A stretch of DNA of 64,000 nt from assembly GCA_951799405.1 (NCBI GenBank), contig OX637354.1, forward strand, positions 1,798,001 to 1,862,000. The letters run 5' to 3'. Positions 53,601-58,740 of the stretch are shown here, in pieces. Source of the stretch: Agapetus fuscipes. Taxonomy: Eukaryota; Arthropoda; Insecta; Trichoptera; Glossosomatidae. The translations under genes and the position numbers were made by a program. The notes under the pieces were generated by a model. That model was not told the DNA's origin. It saw only the letters and a list, made by a program, of their open reading frames with translations, and ran no database searches. The first letter of the stretch is position 1, and every line of letters begins with the position of its first letter.

Positions 53601-54564
53601 CCCATTATGTGGAAGAAATAAACCGATTTTTGCATTTTGAGGAACATCAGGAGTTCGGCTCCGATATACATTCATACGAACCTTGAAATATGTGGCTCGA
53701 TCGATCCAGGAATTTTTCGCCATCCAATTTGACTGCTAAACTTAATGATATAGGTAAGGGGCTATTCTTAGACATTTTAGTCGCCCGTTGAGCCCACGCC
53801 TTGACAAACTAAACAACTCCCGCATTATCGTGTTTTACGTTTTTTTCTCAGCTCAGATTGTGTAGAACGTGATTCTTAAAGCAATTTCATTGAAAGGTCA
53901 TCTAATCTAATCTAACTTGCAAAGATATGTAACATTGGGGATTCACATTACATGCATTCTCACAAGCAGACACATACAAGTTCGCGCTTGCGCATGCCGC
54001 ATGTGAACCTACACGGAAAAACCAAATCTCAAATGTGCATACACCCTTCAAATCCTGCCGACCTACCCTGAAACAGGGGTGACATTGGCAAAGTGAACCA
54101 TTTTCTACAGCATGGGTGGTCAGCCGCATACCAACCTATAAGTCAAGGAACATATTATACAACAAATAACATTTTAGATATAAACAAATGGATAAACATT
54201 AAAATCAAATACAAAATACAAAATTCTAATTTAAAATTTACAATCATCTTTGAATCAAATGGCAGATAAGCCGAACAAGCACTGAGGGCGGGGAAGATAA
54301 AAAATAAGGGCAGTAGGGGTAATTTTCGGGAAAGGAGGCCCCGAGGTTTTTCTTGCACCAGGGCTCCCAGAGGGGTTAATCCGGGCATGACTGGGGGGGG
54401 CGATATATTTGGTTGTCTCACCTCCTATGGCAGCCGTGATGGCGGCTATGGGCAGGGCCGGCAGTAGGGCGCGGGAACTGCTGGCGGCGCCCAGGGCGGA
54501 GAGCCACAGTACGCCCAGCGCCAGGCGGGAGCACCAGCCCGGGCATCGCATGCCGACACCTAGC
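20553..54564 (-). CDS. SLC7 cationic amino acid transporter, CAT-4-like (ten exons, 5' end not identified)
   Basis: A multi-pass membrane protein of the APC superfamily; relatives carry cationic or other amino acids across membranes. Model (minus): 54564-54422, 48464-48172, 46455-46321, 44526-44369, 36249-36008, 34830-34555, 30810-30617, 27787-27619, 26526-26371, 20689-20553. All internal sites are AG/GT and all nine junction phases agree (1,0,0,2,1,1,0,1,1). About 632 residues are covered, near the size of SLC7A4. The hydrophobic segments and loops line up with CAT-4 in order, including the long hydrophilic loop before the last four segments. Family signatures in TM1 (GSG/GAG-x-YV) and after TM6 (EE-x-x-NP) are not present, so this is a divergent paralogue that may not transport the usual substrates. 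Exons are GC-rich in AT-rich introns. Confidence 0.82.
20936..21191. mobile_element. MITE family B copy with TCTT duplication
   Basis: Ends CGCTCCCCCAGTTCTTGTTTG and CAAACAAGAACTAAGGCAGCG (each read in parts) are inverted. TCTT is on both sides, defining a 4-bp target duplication. The element sits in the last transporter intron. Confidence 0.8.
21382..25910. mobile_element. hAT-type element of 4.5 kb, riddled with insertions
   Basis: Ends TAGGGACTGGAAAAT and ATTTTCCAGTCCCTA are inverted and are flanked by CTTATAAA on both sides (21374-21381, 25911-25918), an 8-bp duplication as in hAT. Subterminal AATTCGCG motifs recur near both ends (21400-21540, 25790-25890). Inside are family A (22211), SINE 1 (22470, 23183, 23466), SINE 2 (22990, 24165), a CR1-like LINE end (23700-24160) and SINE 3 (25480). 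I recognise no transposase; 24300-25480 has short frames, the longest 24998-25432 (144 codons, +), that match nothing I know. Confidence 0.75.
23700..24165 (-). pseudogene. CR1-like LINE C-terminal fragment
   Basis: The minus strand gives the same FR-x-AG/RLPPGV and LHWLRFPER pattern as the copy at 404-845, with frameshifts. It is nested in the hAT-type element. Confidence 0.65.
26371..26526 (-). CDS. Transporter exon: membrane segments before the C-terminus
   Basis: The acceptor is TCTGTCCCCAG and the donor GCAG|GTACAT, phase 1 on both sides. Translation gives VVVAGGLCCWWQP, then RPSTPSVLRCVLGCALGALL and GVPLLADAWPAILLFTGAG. These align with the penultimate and last helices of CAT-4 proteins (family: PLIPALS and the last-helix GLxxYxxYG). 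Two other frames are also open but give no membrane-type pattern. Confidence 0.8.
26527..26999. other. Transporter intron, little recognised
   Basis: At 26800-26860 is ACAGTGTTTCATTAGAATTT, a motif also found at 46945 (inverted), 47035 and 49330, so it is probably an old MITE arm. Nothing else is seen. Confidence 0.35.
27000..27300 (+). pseudogene. CR1/L2-like LINE C-terminal fragment with CAT-repeat tail
   Basis: Encodes RSALTAVNKVIVPKRANT, FADRSFAVAGPVAWNNLP and TTFRKGLKTHF, the usual C-terminal pattern of CR1/L2-like reverse transcriptases, followed by stops and a (CAT)n tail. It is 5'-truncated. Confidence 0.75.
27334..27600. mobile_element. MITE family B copy
   Basis: Ends CGTCCCCTAGTTCTTGTTTG and CAAGCACTGGGGGGACG are inverted. 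Flanks ATTT and ATTA are one base short of a perfect 4-bp duplication. It ends 19 bases before the end of the next transporter exon (27619). Confidence 0.65.
27619..27787 (-). CDS. Transporter exon: segment after the long loop
   Basis: The acceptor is ATTTTTGTAG and the donor CCAG|GTAAAC. It encodes VSSTPETNGG, then SGKRATAGTIIVVTFSFVM and ATGAATSQPIVVFVALPG: one membrane helix and the start of the next. The acceptor is directly next to the tail of a SINE (27789-27915). A partial inverted copy of this exon lies at 30946-31083. Confidence 0.78.
27789..28400 (-). mobile_element. SINE tail and RTE-like LINE fragment
   Basis: 27789-27915 is the 3' half of the composite/SINE-2 family with CR1-type tail and TAA repeats, touching the exon acceptor. 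27950-28380 is an RTE-like LINE C-terminal piece (WMDKISEIANEWNIQ, KRRPCRKKVMTLDEM, KKRWLICNVGG) with frame breaks. Confidence 0.65.
28401..29006 (-). mobile_element. Helitron-like 3' terminus and flanking sequence
   Basis: At 28431 the minus strand ends ...GGTCTGCTAG after a hairpin-prone GC stretch and CGTAGGGCCTAGCAGCC, the counterpart of the terminus at 14880. The rest to 29006 may be its interior. A minus-strand frame of 81 codons (28667-28912) matches nothing I recognise. Confidence 0.4.
29281..30262 (+). repeat. Three diverged ~300-bp tandem units
   Basis: Landmarks GAAAAAAGTTT(T)CTTTC/TCC (about 29475, 29763, 30088) and AAAATGG(C/A)CGCC (about 29553, 29842, 30160) recur with a period near 300-310. 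The units are strongly diverged and show no ORF pattern. Confidence 0.55.
30325..30395 (+). repeat. 12-bp microsatellite
   Basis: ACAAACAAACGG is repeated about four times in direct tandem. The surrounding 30262-30545 shows nothing else. Confidence 0.8.
30545..30604 (+). mobile_element. CR1-like LINE 3' end next to an exon donor
   Basis: The sequence GAGCGCCGTTTTTGTGTGTG and CACACCTCAAGGGCCCTCTC is the CR1-type terminus. It lies 13 bases inside the intron from the donor of the transporter exon at 30617. Confidence 0.65.
30617..30810 (-). CDS. Transporter exon: acidic cytoplasmic loop
   Basis: The acceptor is GATTTCCAG and the donor CACG|GTAAAC. The 64 codons are hydrophilic (EVSCVTEERECLLLDEY, then a Ser/Glu-rich stretch, then DIDAVVKEYKDKIT). 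It corresponds to the long variable loop between helices of CAT-4 proteins. Its assignment rests on phase agreement, position and composition more than on conserved residues. Confidence 0.72.
30946..31083 (+). pseudogene. Inverted partial copy of the transporter exon 27619-27787
   Basis: The + strand encodes ASGKRATASTISVVAFSFVM then ATGAATSQPIVIFVSLPG and continues through the donor into about 20 bases of the same intron start (AACACTTCTGTACC). It lies opposite to the gene, inside the intron upstream of 30810. It begins within the exon with no acceptor, so it is unlikely to be used. Confidence 0.8.
31085..31358. mobile_element. MITE family C copy, TAA duplication
   Basis: Inverted ends GGGGCCGTCCATAAATTACG and ATATATGGACAGCCCC, flanked by TAA (31082-31084, 31359-31361). 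It directly follows the inverted exon copy. Confidence 0.75.
31359..31587. other. Intron with a family A scrap
   Basis: 31530-31580 carries a short family A end (ATCTAAGTTGCAAAAATATG). Nothing else is recognised. Confidence 0.4.
31683..31937. mobile_element. MITE family B copy, TAAT duplication
   Basis: Ends CGCTCCCCTAGTTCTTG and CAAGAACTAAGGCAGCG are inverted over more than 30 bases, with TAAT on both sides. It is nested in an RTE-like LINE fragment, which fixes the element ends exactly. Confidence 0.8.
31976..34500 (-). mobile_element. 2.5-kb TIR transposon with 8-bp duplication, unclassified
   Basis: Ends TAAGGTGGATCG and CGATCCACCTTA are exact inverted repeats, flanked by TTGCATAA on both sides (31968-31975, 34501-34508). 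The interior carries a decayed minus-strand protein (see next entry). Eight-base duplications occur in hAT, P, Merlin and others; I cannot place it. It lies 47 bases from the donor of the transporter exon at 34555. Confidence 0.8.
32300..33900 (-). pseudogene. Decayed transposon protein of unknown family
   Basis: Minus-strand frames at 33849-33531, 33483-32914 and 32657-32307 read as one broken protein. The central 189-codon frame has LQWCICQLHANELPRQLF, NGCTSGPRRYSEPIEKVL, a CEELP motif, and KLVHSRWLTGNNGF. I have a general memory of this motif order in repetitive proteins of aphids and cnidarians but cannot name a family. At least two frameshifts or stops separate the pieces, so it is not expected to be active. 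Confidence 0.6.
34555..34830 (-). CDS. Transporter exon: middle helices
   Basis: The acceptor is TTGATTCCAG and the donor AAAG|GTAACT, phase 1 both sides. It encodes GSLAAILAFACPMIHLVKLT, matching the CAT segment before and through TM8-9, then a hydrophilic Arg/Ser-rich stretch with VSAEGGSDTRYKRL. Three long overlapping frames in this GC-rich exon are shadows. Confidence 0.8.
34885..35150 (+). repeat. Repeat family E, uninterrupted copy
   Basis: Matches 17925-17962 plus 18401-18640 in order (landmarks AGCTAACATGGGTTTCTCTG, TATGAGAAGTTACAC, GGTGGCGATATA). It is the empty-site reference for the composite SINE. Confidence 0.6.
35663..35935 (-). mobile_element. LINE 3' fragment, second RTE-like family
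   Basis: Landmarks CAATCCTGGACGTAGGCCTC and GGCCACCTGTTGTGGTCTTG, followed by ACGACGTAACCAGCTCAGCG, recall the coding end of insect endonuclease/RT elements of a different subfamily. It is frame-broken. Confidence 0.45.
36008..36249 (-). CDS. Transporter exon: helices 7-8 region
   Basis: The acceptor is TTAATTTGCAG; a split Lys codon is completed from the previous exon. It encodes EYSESAAPLIQVFES, then ARPAIASLTVIALSLTMTEL and LLPLAVEALLLMASPEWRVL, ending AIFSAG before GTGACA. The order (acidic start, two hydrophobic spans, MA/LF-type loop) parallels the SLC7A4 segment that follows the VP-x-x-x-LDP loop. Confidence 0.82.
36325..36380 (-). mobile_element. SINE family 1 head fragment
   Basis: Minus strand GGTCGATAACTCAGTTGGTA then GAGTGATTGCATTCCATGC, a tRNA-like head without its body. 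It should not be called a tRNA. Confidence 0.6.
36503..36953 (+). pseudogene. LINE C-terminal fragment, third family
   Basis: Encodes VLTFASETWTLTKRDQ, DRLHWLGHIQRMDHRSLEK, GRRTVGRPRSRWLDGVV, and KTLDRQRWQPLLREAK ending near a (GAT)n tail. This is the C-terminus of a LINE of the same broad type as the RTE-like ones but a separate family. Its tail abuts the start of the 138-bp array. Confidence 0.7.
36954..40350 (-). repeat. 138-bp tandem array, left block (about 24.6 copies)
   Basis: Each unit on the minus strand is the last 101 nt of transporter exon 44369-44526 (from GGGACAACAAGCCGC to CTCCCTGCACAA) followed by the first 37 nt of its intron (GTAACACACACATGAC to ATAATCACT). Units differ by a few substitutions (donor-side GTGAG/GTAAG on the + strand, TGTGTG/TATGTG), and similar variants cluster, which indicates local homogenisation. 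One unit near 38180 has two extra bases. The array sits in the intron after the source exon. Confidence 0.93.
40339..43688 (+). mobile_element. Non-LTR retrotransposon with RNase H, 5'-truncated, inside the array
   Basis: Inserted at 40350/43677 with ACTTGTGCAGGG on both sides (40339-40350, 43677-43688), a target duplication of 11-12 bases. The 3' end has an A-run of more than 20. The ORF starts within the end of the endonuclease and runs through reverse transcriptase and RNase H, so the 5' part is missing. A clade in the I group is likely, because RNase H follows RT. Confidence 0.85.
40351..43370 (+). pseudogene. LINE ORF2 remnant: RT and RNase H
   Basis: Landmarks: endonuclease end SDHNFITLNY; PPWWSNDLDELRKEVNK; RT motifs KAPGHDQINADIL, KFRPISLLSVAGKVLEKLL, KQFGFRPQTSTVDAI, SLDVRGAFDAAWW, LGIPQGSCCGPGFWD and VVAFADDFVIIV; then RNase H EIFTDGSKLNGKVGCAF and NNQAEQIAIEKALEW. 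A one-base frameshift at about 42780 puts the end of RNase H (RLSWIKAHIGISGNERADQLA) in another frame (42918-43370). The open frame begins inside the tandem array only by chance. Confidence 0.85.
43689..44470 (-). repeat. 138-bp tandem array, right block (about 5.7 copies)
   Basis: Continues the left block after the LINE, in the same phase and orientation. The right-most copy runs into the genuine full exon (44369-44526), where the sequence upstream of GGGACAACAAG changes from intron-like (ATAATCACT) to coding (CTGCCAGCCACC). Confidence 0.9.
44369..44526 (-). CDS. Transporter exon: TM6-TM7; source of the 138-bp array
   Basis: The acceptor is TGCTTCCAG and the donor CACAA|GTAACA. It encodes LIMSAATCTYAFPAALPATG, then TTSRRLKCALLVVLPLTCM and AAITTVYSLISMH plus a split Lys. 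CAT family members have AGTASCFYAFVGFD-type sequence with EE-x-x-NP before the next helix. Here the first part is recognisable but the glycine/aspartate and EE-NP positions are replaced. The in-frame codon across the donor is AAG TAA, so failure to splice gives an immediate stop. Confidence 0.85.
44527..45350. other. Intron, not recognised
   Basis: Two short + frames (44460-44696 and 44851-45048) have no family I know. A TTTAATAAAGAAACACTTC segment at 45133 looks like a polyadenylation end of an old element. Nothing else is supported. Confidence 0.3.
45370..45750 (-). pseudogene. RTE-like LINE C-terminal fragment
   Basis: 122-codon open frame: MTGKTLRDRVRNEWVKKEC, VMRWFGHVKRMNDDRLTKHV, GRPRKVWSDQIEEIVKEW and KWRQLCRGSGHP. 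It is the same family as 10556-14157 but a different subfamily. The 3' end carries the ATTCCGCTAGGGGTGGCCAG terminus. Confidence 0.8.
45770..46210 (+). pseudogene. LINE C-terminal fragment, frame-broken
   Basis: After a pyrimidine-rich stretch, broken frames give WTKRKLEWNPLEDRRRK, DIKRIADGWMSKVQD and DEAYLQQWMRLAK (last part 46080-46200), the usual end of another endonuclease/RT LINE. Confidence 0.5.
46321..46455 (-). CDS. Transporter exon: TM5 region
   Basis: The acceptor is TTTGTTTGTAG and the donor ACGGG|GTATAC, phase 0 both sides, 45 codons: NNSTFTAILLTSVLSAVVLF, then VTAGSVAADTSSWG and QEGYLPDGWNG. Aligns closely with the SLC7A4 stretch with SSWLNHTFSAISLL-type helix and the following W-x-x-x-EGGFxPFGFSG loop. 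Confidence 0.84.
46611..46866. mobile_element. MITE with ~90-bp inverted arms
   Basis: The arms carry AGTACGAGTTGCAAAACTTG and TTTCCCCAAAATCTGCC with the reverse complement at 46775-46850. No ORF is present in the short loop. Confidence 0.65.
46890..47515. repeat. Intron with old inverted repeats
   Basis: Between 46905 and 47075, AGAACCAATTTTTTTAATGA and AACACTGTTTTATTTTCAC pair with ATAAAACAGTGTTTCATTAG and TTTTGGTTCTATAAAG, an old MITE. 47080-47400 is AT-rich with related scraps. 47400-47435 holds ACATGACAAAAC motifs. Confidence 0.45.
47900..48139. mobile_element. MITE family F (GGGCTATTCT ends)
   Basis: Inverted ends GGGCTATTCTCAGACATTTT and AAATGTCTAAGAATAGCCC continue through AGTCG and TTTGTCAAA pairing to about 55 bases. 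Half of another copy is at 53757-53812. It ends 32 bases from the donor of exon 48172-48464. Confidence 0.7.
48172..48464 (-). CDS. Transporter exon: TM2-TM4 region
   Basis: The acceptor is TACGTTTCAG and the donor AGAG|GTGAGT, phase 1 in, 0 out. Encodes GTCSRALTDLRAS, FCLCWGGLLGRLGALAGGA, RALGGTLDALSAGKARHWL and PDPIAVAAIAVVCVMFMCGL. The AxALxGTLDxLxxxK segment matches the CAT pattern with ARAWSGYLD. The preceding family motif CYAEFGARVPRTGSAY is only loosely kept here. Confidence 0.82.
48605..49310 (+). mobile_element. RTE-like LINE 3' ends with family A tails
   Basis: A family A start (48605-48670) is followed by an RTE C-terminal scrap (48670-48800, ending KKWRLICDVGG and TAG), its AT-rich 3' UTR, then family A (48900-49150) with AGATT repeats and a further partial copy to 49310. 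The chain shows coding end, UTR and tail in one piece. Confidence 0.7.
49517..49823 (+). repeat. 21-bp minisatellite
   Basis: About 14.5 identical copies of a 21-base unit (AAGTGGGTTATAATGTGATG plus G). Being a multiple of three, it opens long frames on both strands (GYNVMEV or NPLPSHY repeats), which are by-products. The copies are nearly free of substitutions, indicating recent expansion. Confidence 0.93.
49824..50212. other. Intron, little recognised
   Basis: 49895-49945 contains GGGGCAGCGGGGTGCAGCTG and a C-run that look like a MITE end. 49968-50030 resembles a family A scrap. The rest shows nothing. Confidence 0.3.
50213..50500. mobile_element. MITE family C copy, ATA duplication
   Basis: Same family as 7198-7477, inverted relative to it, flanked by ATA (50210-50212, 50501-50503). 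Confidence 0.75.
50501..50865. other. Intron, nothing recognised
   Basis: AT-rich sequence. ATACAGGGTGACTGGTAATTCG at about 50745 may be an old mobile-element end, but I could not find a partner. Confidence 0.3.
50990..51189. other. Assembly gap (200 N)
   Basis: A run of 200 undetermined bases, probably a fixed-size placeholder. It begins inside a family A repeat, so the break is likely due to repeats. Open frames crossing it are meaningless. Confidence 0.99.
51190..51690 (+). pseudogene. Possible Penelope-like element 3' end
   Basis: Directly after the gap a frame reads HSGCKGRQLIALETLEIHK and continues to ASPLLLTNCASLS and a stop at 51354. The KG-x-x-LxxLExLEI pattern followed by NxQ...SPLL resembles the C-terminal end of Penelope-like retroelement proteins. 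The 3' flank holds TAAATAAGTCGAAAGTACTT. Short and partial. Confidence 0.4.
52043..52689. mobile_element. Solo LTR, 647 bp
   Basis: Begins TGTTATG, ends CATAACA, flanked by GGAT on both sides (52039-52042, 52690-52693). GC-rich in the centre, no ORF of note. The TG...CA ends and 4-bp duplication fit a Gypsy-type LTR left after LTR-LTR recombination. Confidence 0.7.
52690..53054. other. Intron, SINE head scrap
   Basis: 52946-52975 has GTCCGGTCAATAGCTCAGTTG, the 5' tip of SINE family 1. Nothing else is recognised. Confidence 0.4.
53055..53468 (-). mobile_element. RTE-like LINE 3' end with family A tail
   Basis: Minus order: coding end (53470-53395, ...RKKWRLICNVGG and stop), AT-rich UTR, family A (53310-53055). 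The coding part stops at 53468, where unrelated coding-like sequence begins. Confidence 0.7.
53468..53640 (+). other. Coding-like fragment, family unknown
   Basis: An open + frame reads VAEKTATIVQQKLQFPGQK, DDDRRSSIEVAQKEDEE and VNISHCPLCGRNKPIFAF with a stop at 53638-53640. The composition is protein-like and the end has a CPLCG-type zinc-ligand pair. It is joined at 53468 to a LINE remnant. It may be part of an unrecognised mobile element or a captured exon. The segment downstream (53641-53690) shares CTCCGATATACATTC with the palindrome at 3274-3470. Confidence 0.35.
53757..54290. mobile_element. MITE F and B remnants split by an RTE/family A insertion
   Basis: 53757-53812 is half of MITE F. 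53812-53900 and 54240-54290 are two parts of a MITE B. The LINE tail between them (53900-54243) is flanked by TCATCT on both sides, which gives the insertion boundaries. Confidence 0.6.
54422..54564 (-). CDS. Transporter exon: TM1-TM2 region, first recognised exon
   Basis: The acceptor is GTGGTTGCAG and the donor GGAG|GTGAGA. It encodes LGVGMRCPGWCSRLALGVLW, then ALGAASSSRALLPALPIAAI and TAAIG. The LGVG opening matches the start of TM1 in CAT proteins (L-LGVG-x-x-x-GSG), but the following GSG/GAG-Y-V signature is replaced. The exon needs an upstream exon ending in phase 2. A perfectly placed ATG is absent here. Confidence 0.68.
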
Positions 54565-54910
54565 CTGCAACCACACAGCGTTATCCACCACCAGCCACAG
54601 AAACACAAGCACCAAACAACTCCAAAGACATTCCAAACTCACGGTCTCTATTTCAATCATGGTGGTGCGTAAATCTATAATCTAAGCTGCTAAGATATGT
54701 TAACATTTAAGGCTCATATTAAATGCATGCCCACAAACAGGCACATGTAGGTTCGCGCCGTTCGCGTTTACACATTCTGCATGTGTGCATACAAATAAGC
54801 AAAACCTCACATGAACATAAACCTTGCAACTCCTGCCGCCGTTCCCTAAACCGGGGTGGCATTGGCAAAAGTGAACCGATTTTTACAGCACGGGTGGTCA
54901 GCCTCGCTAT

Positions 54911-55852
54911 TTATTTTTACATGTAAGCGTGAAAGCCTTACGCGAACCACTTCAGTTGAAGTGGGAGTTTCCATGCTCCCGACGGGGCTGGTACTCATTT
55001 CTAGTGCTTTAACCGTTATTTTATGTTGCGTTTGAAATATACACCTTAACGGGAAATAATTTTTGACACCCTAGGTGGGATTCGAACCCGAGCTCTCGGC
55101 ATAGAGTGCAAGCACTCTACCAATTGAGCTATCGCACCACCATCCAGAGCAACATATAACTCCGAAGACATTCCAAACTCCCCGTATTTGTTTCAATCAT
55201 GGAGGCGCGGAAACAGCTGATCGCTGTACCATACAGTTTATATATGTTACCGTTACTGTATCCTGCCGCCGTTCCACTAGGGGTGGCCGGTACCTCTGCA
55301 GATGCGTCTCCACTTTTTTCTGTCCTTGCATGTCTCTTTCATCTCTTCAACATTCATCACTTTCTTCATACGTAAATACTGTAACGAACGTTTGAGTTCG
55401 TGGGGCTTGCTTGTGTGTGTTTGTTCGCCTCGAGCATAGTCTACTGTGAGTTTTTTTGTGTATATGTACCTAGGCATGTAGTTTGTTAGTGTGTAACTGA
55501 AATAGTGACAAACAGCTAGTATAATGATCAAATAGATGATAGTAGACTGTTCTGGTACAGTCCACTATATAATAATTTAGAATAAGCAAGAATCGTCCCT
55601 TTCGTACCTATATTTTTGAGCCGCAATTGTGTGGAGGCCAGGGCGTTTGAATCATTGTGACGGAAAGCCAGAAAAAGGAGTCAGTACTGTGTAACCGTAT
55701 CTTGTGTGAAATAAAATTTGAAACATAAAAGAACCCAAATAAAATCGTTACAATGCTCTTCTCTTATTCTGACTCAGCAGGTTCTATTCTTTCACAATCT
55801 CACCTATTTGGTCTATCCATTCCTTTCTCGATGAAAAATATAAACAAAGCAA
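54911..55852. mobile_element. SINE 1, duplicated segment and RTE-like end
   Basis: 54917-55140 is SINE 1 (-). The stretch 55145-55205 repeats 54600-54665 (both hold CATTCCAAACTC and TTTCAATCATGG), a local duplication. 55247-55380 (-) is an RTE-like LINE 3' end; 55745-55835 carries another piece of it. 55380-55740 between them, with TGTGTGTTTGTTCGCCTCGA, is an insertion in that LINE and is not otherwise recognised. Confidence 0.5.
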
Positions 55853-58740
55853 ACGCAACTAAGCTACACATATAGTGTAACTTCTTGCCTGCGTTGACCG
55901 GGACCTAATTATTTTTACTGTTAAGGGGGCCAGCCTCACGCCAACCACTTCAGTTTAAGTGAGAGTTTCCCAGCTCCCGACAGGGCTGGTACTCATTTCT
56001 TGTGAAGGCTAAGGGAAAGCCTTGCAGCTATCTTATTTTGCGTTTGAAATAAAAGCCTAAACGGGAAATAATTTTTGACACCCTCGGTGGGATTCGAACC
56101 CGAGCTCTCGACGTGTAATGCAAGCACTCTACCAACTGTCATTTTTTTACATAAATAACTAAACGGAAAATTATTTTTCACACCCACAGCGAAATGACCT
56201 GAGGCTGACCAACCTTACTGTAAAAAATAGTTTAGTAACAATATTTTTTTTTTATAAAAAATAGATTTGTGGAAAGGAATGCAATCCACCAACCTATTTT
56301 ACCTGGCCAGTTGTCTTCATGCGAAAGCTGAAGCTTGTGTGCATGCAACGGTATCTGTTGAACCAGGGTCGAAGTTATCGTCGCGGGATTCGAACCAGCG
56401 TTATCCGGTTCCAAATAACCTGTCTTGATCCCCGCGGCTATAACACCGACGAACGTAATCTACAAACTTATTTTGTAGATTACGGTAGAATTCGAACCCG
56501 AGCTCTCGGCATGGAATGCAAGCATTCTACCAACTCGGCTATCGACCGGACTGTACTTACTAACAATATTATAGATTTTATCTGGTAAAGTGTAATATAA
56601 TAAATGAGCTAGGCCAAACCTACAAAAAATATCGATTTCTCCGCACCCCAAATAGCTGCATTAACCCTTATCACGAAAATCATTAAGCATGTATGTACAT
56701 AGGTAACACCATCATGGTAGAATATCCATTGTTACCAAAATGAGCAATAACTCCATCACTTTTCCGTTATGAGTGGCCAGAGTACCTGCAGATTTGCCTC
56801 GCAACTCGCAATTGAAGACTGCAGGGAAGAACAAGGAATGTCAGTTAATTTCAAGAAAATAATGAGTAAATCTATAATCTAAGCTGCAAAAATATGTAAA
56901 CATTTAAGGCTCATATTAAATGCATACCCACAGACAGGCACATGTAAGTTTGCGCCTACACATTCTGCATGCGTGCATACAAATAAACAAAATCTCAAAT
57001 TAACATAAACCTTGAAACTCCTGCCGCTTTTCCCTGAAACCGGGGTGGCATTGGCAAAAGTTAACCGATTTTTACAGCACGGGGGGTCAGTCAAGGAGCA
57101 GTCAAGGTGCAGCACCATCTATACTAATCTATAATCTAAGTTGCAAAGGTATATTAACATTCAAAGCTCATATCAAATGCATGCCCACAAACAAACACGT
57201 GTAGTTCGCGCTTACAAATGCTGAATGTGTAGGTACCTACTTACAAATAAAATCCAAAACTCAAATGAACATAAACCCTACAATTTTTGCCGGCCTTCTC
57301 TGATACAGGGGTGACATTGGCAAAGTTAACCATTTTTTACAGTATGGGTGGTCAGCCTCATACCAACCTATAAGTCAAGGAATTGTATAATATCCATGGT
57401 TACCAAAATGAGCAATAACTCCATCACTTTTCCGTTATGAGTGGCCAGAGCCCCTGCAGAATTGCCTCTATCTTGCAACTCGCAATTGAAGACTGCAAGG
57501 GGGAGAACAAGGAATGTCAGTTAAAGAAAATAATGAGCTTAAATCAAAATTAGAAATTTGAAATCATGGTTATTACTTACCTGTCACAATGAACCGGAAA
57601 TACCACCATAGATGTAATAGCGACTGTTGTTGCATTACAAATTTTGCAGAGCTTTAGATACGCAAAGATGCCACTAGATTTTACTTTTTTTCTTACGAAC
57701 TTATTTTTGCTGACATTCCTTGTTATTCCCCTGTAGTCTTCAATTAAGCTACACATATAGTGTAACTCTCTGCCTGCGTTATCCCCGTATGGGTCGCATG
57801 TTGTGATTCGTGACTTATTTTTTTACGGGTAAAAGGGCCGGCCCACGCCAACCACTTCAGTTGAAATGGGATTTTCCCAGCTCTCGAGGGCGCTGATTCT
57901 CATTTCTTGTGAAGGCTTATTAGGTACCTACATATTGTCGGTATTTATTTTGGGTTTGAAATAAACACCGACACGGGAAATCATTTCTGACAAGCTCTGT
58001 GGGGAACGAACCTTTGCTCTCGGCATGGAATGCAAGCATTCTACCAACCGAGCCATCGACCGGAATTTTTACGAGCTTGATTGTCGCATCAAAGCGCCAA
58101 TTCTCAAACAAGACTCAGTTGCTGTATGGCTGGATGGACCTCTCTTCTTTTAATAAATCTAATCTAATCTAATCTAAGTTGCAAAGATATATATCATTTA
58201 AGGTTTATATTAAATGCATTCCCACAAGCAGACATGTATAATTTCGCGCTAACACATGCTGCATGTGGACCTACAATATAAAAACCCAATCTCAAATGAA
58301 CATAAGGTCTGCAACTCTTGCCGTCCTTCCCTGAAACAGGGGTGACATTGGCAAAGTGAACCATTTTCTACAGTATGGGTGGTCAGCCGCATACCAACCT
58401 ATAAGTCAAGGAACTAATAAGAACCTATAAGTCAAGGAATAAAAATTATAATAATTGGACAATTTTAGAAATCGCCGATTAGTGGCACTAGCCACCCCAA
58501 GAGCGCTTTTATGTGTTGAAGCTTCTGTTAAACAATTAAACTGCCAACACTGGTCTCTGTTCTCAACTCCAGAGGTAGACTGCTCCAGCAGGATGGACCA
58601 GCCGAACTAAAAGCCCTAAAAGATATATTGACATTTAAGGCTCGCTTGCACATGCTGCATGTGTGCATAAAAAATAAACCAACCTCACATGAACATAAAC
58701 AGTTACTAACATAAATGAAACATCTGAACATTATATGGAA
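55852..58740. mobile_element. Dense SINE and LINE-tail block
   Basis: In order: SINE 1 (55852-56145, -), SINE 3 (56270-56455, -), SINE 1 head (56484-56555, -), RTE end (56756-56870), family A (56870-57090 and 57125-57382, -), RTE end (57418-57540), SINE 1 (57742-58066, -), family A (58155-58415, -), then at 58528-58610 a minus LINE scrap with RAFSSAGPSCWSSLPLELR. At 57581-57609 there is a weak candidate for a first transporter exon (see findings). Confidence 0.6.
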
